A stretch of 36,245 nt of DNA from Actinacidiphila acididurans (lineage in GTDB: Bacteria; Actinomycetota; Actinomycetes; Streptomycetales; Streptomycetaceae), in NCBI RefSeq assembly GCF_016918855.1, contig NZ_JADKYB010000043.1, forward strand, positions 1 through 36,245. The letters run 5' to 3'. Below are positions 32,744-36,245 of the stretch, piece after piece (the first letter of the stretch is position 1; each line of letters begins with the position of its first letter). The position numbers were made by a program, and so were the translations under genes. Under the pieces are notes generated by a model. It was not told where the DNA came from. It did not search any database and was given only the letters and a program-made list of their open reading frames with translations.

Positions 32744-32774
32744 GGGGGTACCCCCAGGCGAAGCTCTGGGGGAG
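32744..32774 (+). repeat. GC-rich palindromic repeat in the gap upstream of alkA
   Basis: GGGGGTACCCCC (32744-32755) is a perfect palindrome. CCCCCAG (32751-32757) also pairs with CTGGGGG (32766-32772) around GCGAAGCT. A diverged copy lies inside sucD. From memory, sequences of this form are scattered through Streptomyces genomes. Confidence 0.7.
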
Positions 32775-32817
32775 CTCGCGCCCACGCGGCGCCAGCCGCA
32801 CATCAAATCAGCCCCGC

Positions 32818-32830
32818 GCCCCTGCGGGGC
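32818..32830 (-). terminator. Probable hairpin terminator of the galM operon
   Basis: GCCCC (32818-32822) and GGGGC (32826-32830) form a tight hairpin 21 bases past the stop of the NYN-type gene on the minus strand, with further GCCCC copies allowing alternative pairing. Confidence 0.45.
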
Positions 32831-32850
32831 GGCCCCCCGGCGGTGGGCGC

Positions 32851-33273
32851 TCAGCGGGGGCGTACCGTGCGTGGGCCCGTGACCTGCGCGCCGGTGGTGG
32901 TGACCCGGGTGCGCAGCTCGCGGTCGGCGGTCACGACCAGGCAGGGGCGGGTGGGGGAGGTGGCGCGGGAGTCGGCGGCGAGATCGGCGATCAGGTCGTC
33001 GCCGCTCGCGGGGGCGGTGGCGACGCGGACGCCCGGGACCGGGTCGATGCCGCGGGCCGCGCCCTCGACCACGAGGACGACGTCCAGCGGGGTGCCGATC
33101 GCCCAGGACGGGGCGCCGCTGTCGGCGGGGAGGCCCCCCGTGGCCAGCGGGACCAAGGCGTCGCGGAGCCGTTCGGCCGCCGCGCGCCGGTCCCGCCACC
33201 AGCCGTCCGGGACCGAGCCGACCACGTTGGCGCCGTCCACCACGAGCAGCGGCCGCTCGTCCTCGTCCGTCAC
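32851..33273 (-). CDS. Small NYN/PIN-like domain protein, putative nuclease
   Basis: This 140-residue protein begins RPLLVVDGANVVG, the opening motif of NYN/PIN-type nuclease domains, with further conserved acidic residues in SGDDLIADLA and VVTADRELRTRV. GTG 33273 overlaps the galM stop (GTGA), with GGGAGGG upstream, so it is translationally coupled to galM. Homologues are often annotated as NTP pyrophosphohydrolase or hypothetical protein; the motif pattern favours an RNA-active NYN fold. Target unknown. Confidence 0.75.
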   Translation of the reverse strand: MTDEDERPLLVVDGANVVGSVPDGWWRDRRAAAERLRDALVPLATGGLPADSGAPSWAIGTPLDVVLVVEGAARGIDPVPGVRVATAPASGDDLIADLAADSRATSPTRPCLVVTADRELRTRVTTTGAQVTGPRTVRPR

Positions 33274-34361
33274 GCGCCCTCCCCGGTCCGGCTCAGATGC
33301 GGGAAGTGCCATTCGGTACGGGTGCGCAGCACCTCGCCGGGCCGCAGCACCGTGGTGGGGTACTCCGGGCGGTTGGGCGAGTCCGGCAGGTGCTGGGTCT
33401 CCAGGCACACCCCGCCGAACCGCTCGTGACGCCGGCCGTTCGGGCCGGCCAGGGTGCCGTCCAGCTTGTTGCCGGTGTAGAGCTGGAGGCCCGGCTCGGT
33501 CGTGCGCAGTTCCAGCGTGCGGCCGCTGTCCGGATCGTGCAGCACCGCGGCGGTGCGCGGCGTGCCGGGGTCGCCGGCCGGGCGCCGGAGCACGAAGCAA
33601 TGGTCGTACCCGCCGGCATCGGTGAGCTGCGGGTCGGACGCCTCGATCCGCATCCCCATCGGCCGCGCCGTCGTGAAGTCGAAGGGAGTGCCCGCCACTT
33701 CGCGCTCCGGCCCGAGCGGGATGCCCTCCGGCGTCACCGGCAGGTAGTGGTCGGCGTCGATCCGCAGGGTGTGCCCGAGCACGCTCCCGTTTCCGGCGCC
33801 CGCGAGGTCGAAGTACGCGTGCTGGGTCGGGGCGATGACGGTCGGCCGGTCGGTGAGCGCCTCGACGTCCAGGGTCAGCGTGCCGTCCGCGTCCAGCGCG
33901 TAGGTGGCGCGGACCGTGACCGCGCCCGGGAAGCCCATGTCCCCGTCCGGACTGTCCAGGGTGAGCCGCAGCGCGCCCGGCCGCGGCTCGGCCCGCCACA
34001 GCCGCCGGTGGAAGCCCTCGGGGCCGCCGTGCAGCGTGTTTCCGCGGTCGTTGACCGGGAGCTGGTGCTGCCGGCCGTCCAGCGTGAAACGGCCACCCGC
34101 GATCCGGTTCGCGTACCGCCCGATCAACGCCCCGTAGAACGGACTGCGTTCCTCGTACGACGCCACGTCCGGCAGTGCCAGCACCACCGTTTCGGCGCGG
34201 CCCGCTTGGTCGGGCACCCGCAGGTCGTGCAGGATCCCCCCGTAGGTGAGGATCTGCGCGGACACTCCCGAGGCGGAGGCGAGCCGCCAGAGCTCCACCG
34301 GCCGGCCGTCGGACGTGGTGCCGAACGGCTCGGCGATGGGCAGCGGGGCGTTGGGCGGCAT
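33270..34361 (-). CDS. galM: Aldose 1-epimerase (galactose mutarotase)
   Basis: This 363-residue protein interconverts alpha and beta anomers of hexoses. Family motifs are GRYANRI, NTLHGG (histidine), QHAYFDLAG (catalytic histidine), GGYDHCFVL (substrate-binding aspartate) and GGVCLETQHLPDSPN (catalytic base glutamate). ATG 34361 has GAAGGA about nine bases upstream. The downstream NYN-type gene overlaps it by four bases. The LacI regulator gene lies 494 bases upstream in the same direction, so galM may be part of a sugar-utilisation group, but no kinase or transferase of the Leloir pathway is here. Confidence 0.93.
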   Translation of the reverse strand: MPPNAPLPIAEPFGTTSDGRPVELWRLASASGVSAQILTYGGILHDLRVPDQAGRAETVVLALPDVASYEERSPFYGALIGRYANRIAGGRFTLDGRQHQLPVNDRGNTLHGGPEGFHRRLWRAEPRPGALRLTLDSPDGDMGFPGAVTVRATYALDADGTLTLDVEALTDRPTVIAPTQHAYFDLAGAGNGSVLGHTLRIDADHYLPVTPEGIPLGPEREVAGTPFDFTTARPMGMRIEASDPQLTDAGGYDHCFVLRRPAGDPGTPRTAAVLHDPDSGRTLELRTTEPGLQLYTGNKLDGTLAGPNGRRHERFGGVCLETQHLPDSPNRPEYPTTVLRPGEVLRTRTEWHFPHLSRTGEGA

Positions 34362-34855
34362 GGATCGGGTCCTTCGGTCGGGTCGGGTCGAAGCGGGCGG
34401 ATGTGCGGGCCGGATGTGTCGTGGGCCGGGCGGAATGTCGGACGGGCGGGTCGTTCCCGGCCGGATGACCGGCCGGTCCGATGGTTCGGCTTCGCAGACC
34501 GCTCAGCTTCGGGCGGTGCGGTCGGGTGGTGGATCGGTGGATGGTGCGGCCGGTGGTGCGGTGGCGTGGGCGGTGCGGTCGGGTGGTGGATCGGTGGATG
34601 GTGCGGTCGGGTGGCGCGGGCGGTACGGCCGGGCGGGTGGATCGGTGGTGGTGGTGCGGGCGGGCGGTAAGTCGGCGAGTAGTGCGGTCGGGCGGTGGAT
34701 CGGCAGGCGGTCCGGTCGGGCGGGTGGATCGGCGTAGCCGTGATCGCCGCTCCGTTGCGGCCCGCGGCCGGGCGCCGCCTAAGCCGCGCACACAGGTCCG
34801 GCGAGGAGCCGTACGCTCGGGCACGCACCACCACCGGATCCGCGGACGCGGCCGT
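34362..34855. other. Repeat-rich non-coding gap between galM and lacI-type gene
   Basis: No credible gene. Open frames here encode only Pro/His/Arg- or Gly/Trp-rich low-complexity sequence produced by the repeats, with no ribosome binding sites. The repeat block occupies about 34505-34735. Confidence 0.75.
34511..34735. repeat. GGTGGATCGG-type minisatellite with a perfect 39-bp direct repeat
   Basis: 34511-34549 and 34568-34606 are identical over 39 bases, offset 57 bp. Degenerate further units (GTGCGGTCGGG, GGTGGATCGG) continue to about 34735. G-richness on the plus strand is strong. Confidence 0.85.
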
Positions 34856-35875
34856 TCACACCGTATGCGGCGCCGTCGACTCGCGGGTGACCAGGGTGTA
34901 GCCGGGCTGGATCCGTTCGGGGCGCAGCCCGGACGTGCCGGTGAGCCGGGCCACCACTCGTTCCACCGCCAGGCGGGCTATGGCCTGCTTGTCCGGCGCC
35001 ACCGTGGTCAGCGACACCGCGCCGAAGCGCCCCTCCTCGATGTCGTCGAAGCCGACCACGGACACCTCCTGCGGCACCCGTACCCCGCGCTCCACCAGGG
35101 CCCGTATGGCGCCGAGCGCCATCAGGTCGTTGTACGCGAACACGGCGTCGGGCCGGGCGCCGCGATCCAGCAGCGCGTTCATCGCGGCGGCGCCGTCCCA
35201 GCGCCCGTAGCCGTCGGTGGCCGCGACCAGCGACTCGTCGCAGGGCAGGCCCGCGGCGAGCAACTCCTCGCGCCAGCCGCGCAGCCGCAGGTGGGCCGGG
35301 CGCCGGGCGGTCTCGCGGCGGGCGCCGATGAAGGCGATGCGGCGCCGGCCGAGTCCGGTCAGGTGGCGTACGGCGGTACGCGCGGCGGCCACGTTGTCGA
35401 TGGCGATCTGGTCGTAGGGCGCCTCGTACTCCCGCTCGCCGAGCAGTACGAGGGGGCCGTCGTCGGGGCGGCGGCCGAGCAGGTCGGAGGTCTCCAGCTC
35501 GATCGGGCTGAGGATCAGCCCGTCGATGACGTGGGTGCGGAAACCCTGAGTGACCAGCACTTCCTTCTCCCGGCGGCCCGCGGTGTGGTCGAGCAGCACC
35601 GTGTAGTCGTGCCGGGCCGCGGTGTCGATCACCGCGCCCGCCAGCTCGGCGAAATAGGGATTGCCGAGTTCGGGCACGGCCAGTGCGATGATCCCGGTCC
35701 GGCCCTTGCGCAGGTGACGCGCCGTCAGGTTCGGCCGGTAGCCCAGCTCGTCGATCGCCCGCCGGACCCGTTCCCGCGTCGCCGGAGTGACATGCGGGTG
35801 GTTGTTGACCACGTTCGACACGGTCTTGACGGACACGCCCGCCAGGTGTGCGACGTCTTTGAGGCTGGCGCCCAC
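34856..35875 (-). CDS. LacI family transcriptional regulator
   Basis: This 339-residue protein has the LacI DNA-binding headpiece at residues 5-50 (LKDVAHLAGVSVKTVSNVVN, then a hinge helix near NLTARHLRKG) and a periplasmic-binding-protein-like sugar domain (IIALAVPELGNPYFAEL, VVGFDDIEEGRF). The usual TVSR of the recognition helix is TVSN. GTG 35875 follows GAAGGA by six bases and starts directly before the headpiece. It diverges from a gene cut by the window edge that has a perfect palindrome with a central CG, the LacI-type operator pattern, 29 bases upstream of its start. That gene is the likeliest target. Confidence 0.92.
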   Translation of the reverse strand: MGASLKDVAHLAGVSVKTVSNVVNNHPHVTPATRERVRRAIDELGYRPNLTARHLRKGRTGIIALAVPELGNPYFAELAGAVIDTAARHDYTVLLDHTAGRREKEVLVTQGFRTHVIDGLILSPIELETSDLLGRRPDDGPLVLLGEREYEAPYDQIAIDNVAAARTAVRHLTGLGRRRIAFIGARRETARRPAHLRLRGWREELLAAGLPCDESLVAATDGYGRWDGAAAMNALLDRGARPDAVFAYNDLMALGAIRALVERGVRVPQEVSVVGFDDIEEGRFGAVSLTTVAPDKQAIARLAVERVVARLTGTSGLRPERIQPGYTLVTRESTAPHTV

Positions 35876-36220
35876 GCAGTTCCTTCCCTCGGCCGGCTCC
35901 TCGCTGAGCTGCGGCGGACCGGGTCACAAGTGTGCGCGTTCCGCCCGCCGGCGCGCGAACCCCCGGTAGTCGGCCGCTCAGTTGTACATCGTTATACGAC
36001 CATCGGTCCCGTTCGGGAAACGTCCGAGCGCTGCCCGGTCCTGCCCGCTGTGTCCTCCCTGACGTATCGTCATGCCCGGTCCGGGCAGCGGTCATGCGTT
36101 TCCGGACGGCATATCCGCGTCAGCCCTATGGACGGGGCGCGTACGTACGTGCTCTCATGCCGGGTGGCACCACCAGTTTTCCAACGTTGGAAGAACCGGA
36201 CGCGCCAGGAGGCCACCCCC
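35876..36220. other. Divergent control region between the LacI gene and the edge gene
   Basis: It holds the operator palindrome described separately, a hairpin TGCCCGG-T-CCGGGCA (36073-36087), and an AT-rich patch (35982-35998) where TATAAC on the minus strand could be the -10 of the LacI gene. No open frame of note. Confidence 0.6.
36179..36192. promoter_or_regulatory. Putative LacI-type operator
   Basis: TTCCAACGTTGGAA is a perfect 14-bp palindrome with the central CG step typical of LacI-family operators. It lies 29 bases before the start codon at 36221, next to a LacI-family gene. Confidence 0.7.
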
Positions 36221-36245
36221 ATGCCCCCGCACCGTCGACAGTCGC
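36221..36245 (+). CDS. Start of a gene truncated by the window edge
   Basis: ATG 36221 is preceded by AGGAGG (36207-36212) at eight bases' spacing. Only MPPHRRQS is visible, a basic start that would fit a signal peptide. The upstream LacI-type palindrome suggests a sugar-regulated gene, for example a secreted glycosidase or a transporter component. The product cannot be named. Confidence 0.6.

Noticed and set aside
34511..34606. CRISPR-like direct repeats
   Set aside because: Only two exact copies, with spacer sequence related to the repeat itself and no cas genes.
34124..34834. Pro/His/Arg-rich repeat protein on the minus strand
   Set aside because: The repeats come from the intergenic minisatellite, several frames are open at once, and there is no start signal. 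The 3' part overlaps galM.

Overview
The window is about 73% GC, with GTG as well as ATG starts, AGGAGG-type ribosome binding sites, long perfect GC-rich hairpins after genes, and an almost complete bias to G/C in third codon positions. With DasR-like operators in front of a chitinase and many secreted hydrolases, this points to a Streptomyces or a close relative in the Streptomycetaceae. It looks like chromosomal accessory sequence. I see no phage, IS, CRISPR, tRNA or rRNA.

Layout. (1) 126-3691: an unusual S15-like hydrolase/ABC-ATPase fusion with its ABC-2 permease. (2) 3918-10712: four plus-strand genes for secreted or membrane proteins: an S53 peptidase, a GH18 chitinase with DasR-type operators, UppP, and a ricin-lectin/beta-helix protein. 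Most are followed by strong hairpin terminators. (3) 10907-21983: an oxalate/acyl-CoA locus. A ketopantoate-reductase-like gene diverges from a GntR/FCD regulator. A minus-strand operon then carries a ThDP-dependent oxalyl-CoA decarboxylase/2-hydroxyacyl-CoA lyase-like enzyme, formyl-CoA transferase (frc), a fused ADP-forming acyl-CoA synthetase and an oxalate/formate-type MFS transporter. A second succinyl-CoA ligase pair (sucC-sucD) diverges from that operon. (4) 22033-23898: a secreted GH3 beta-glucosidase. (5) 24400-28376: a compact minus-strand operon of two Gfo/Idh/MocA oxidoreductases and two TIM-barrel sugar isomerases, with a divergent ROK regulator. (6) 30005-33273: a DUF5954-like protein, an Ada/AlkA-type DNA repair protein and a small NYN/PIN-like protein. 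(7) 33270-36245: galactose mutarotase, a LacI regulator, and the first codons of a gene with a perfect LacI-type palindrome just upstream.

How the parts fit. In the oxalate locus the expected cycle is oxalate uptake by the MFS carrier, CoA transfer from formyl-CoA by Frc, and decarboxylation of oxalyl-CoA by the ThDP enzyme. The ADP-forming synthetase and the extra SucCD could prime or recharge the CoA-ester pool. An 11-bp core, ATACTGTAKRC-like, recurs in the three intergenic regions of this locus and is a candidate operator for the local GntR protein. The remaining carbohydrate genes (chitinase, beta-helix protein, GH3, oxidoreductase/isomerase operon, galM) fit a soil saprophyte degrading polymers and glycosides.

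The points most worth a second look are the ThDP enzyme next to a YfdW-like Frc, which does not carry canonical Oxc motifs; the shared operator; a 27-bp in-frame insertion in sucD that matches a GC-rich palindromic repeat seen elsewhere in the window; the hydrolase/ABC fusion; and an AlkA domain whose catalytic-aspartate motif looks altered. All assignments come from reading the sequence and from memory of the families. No database search was run.
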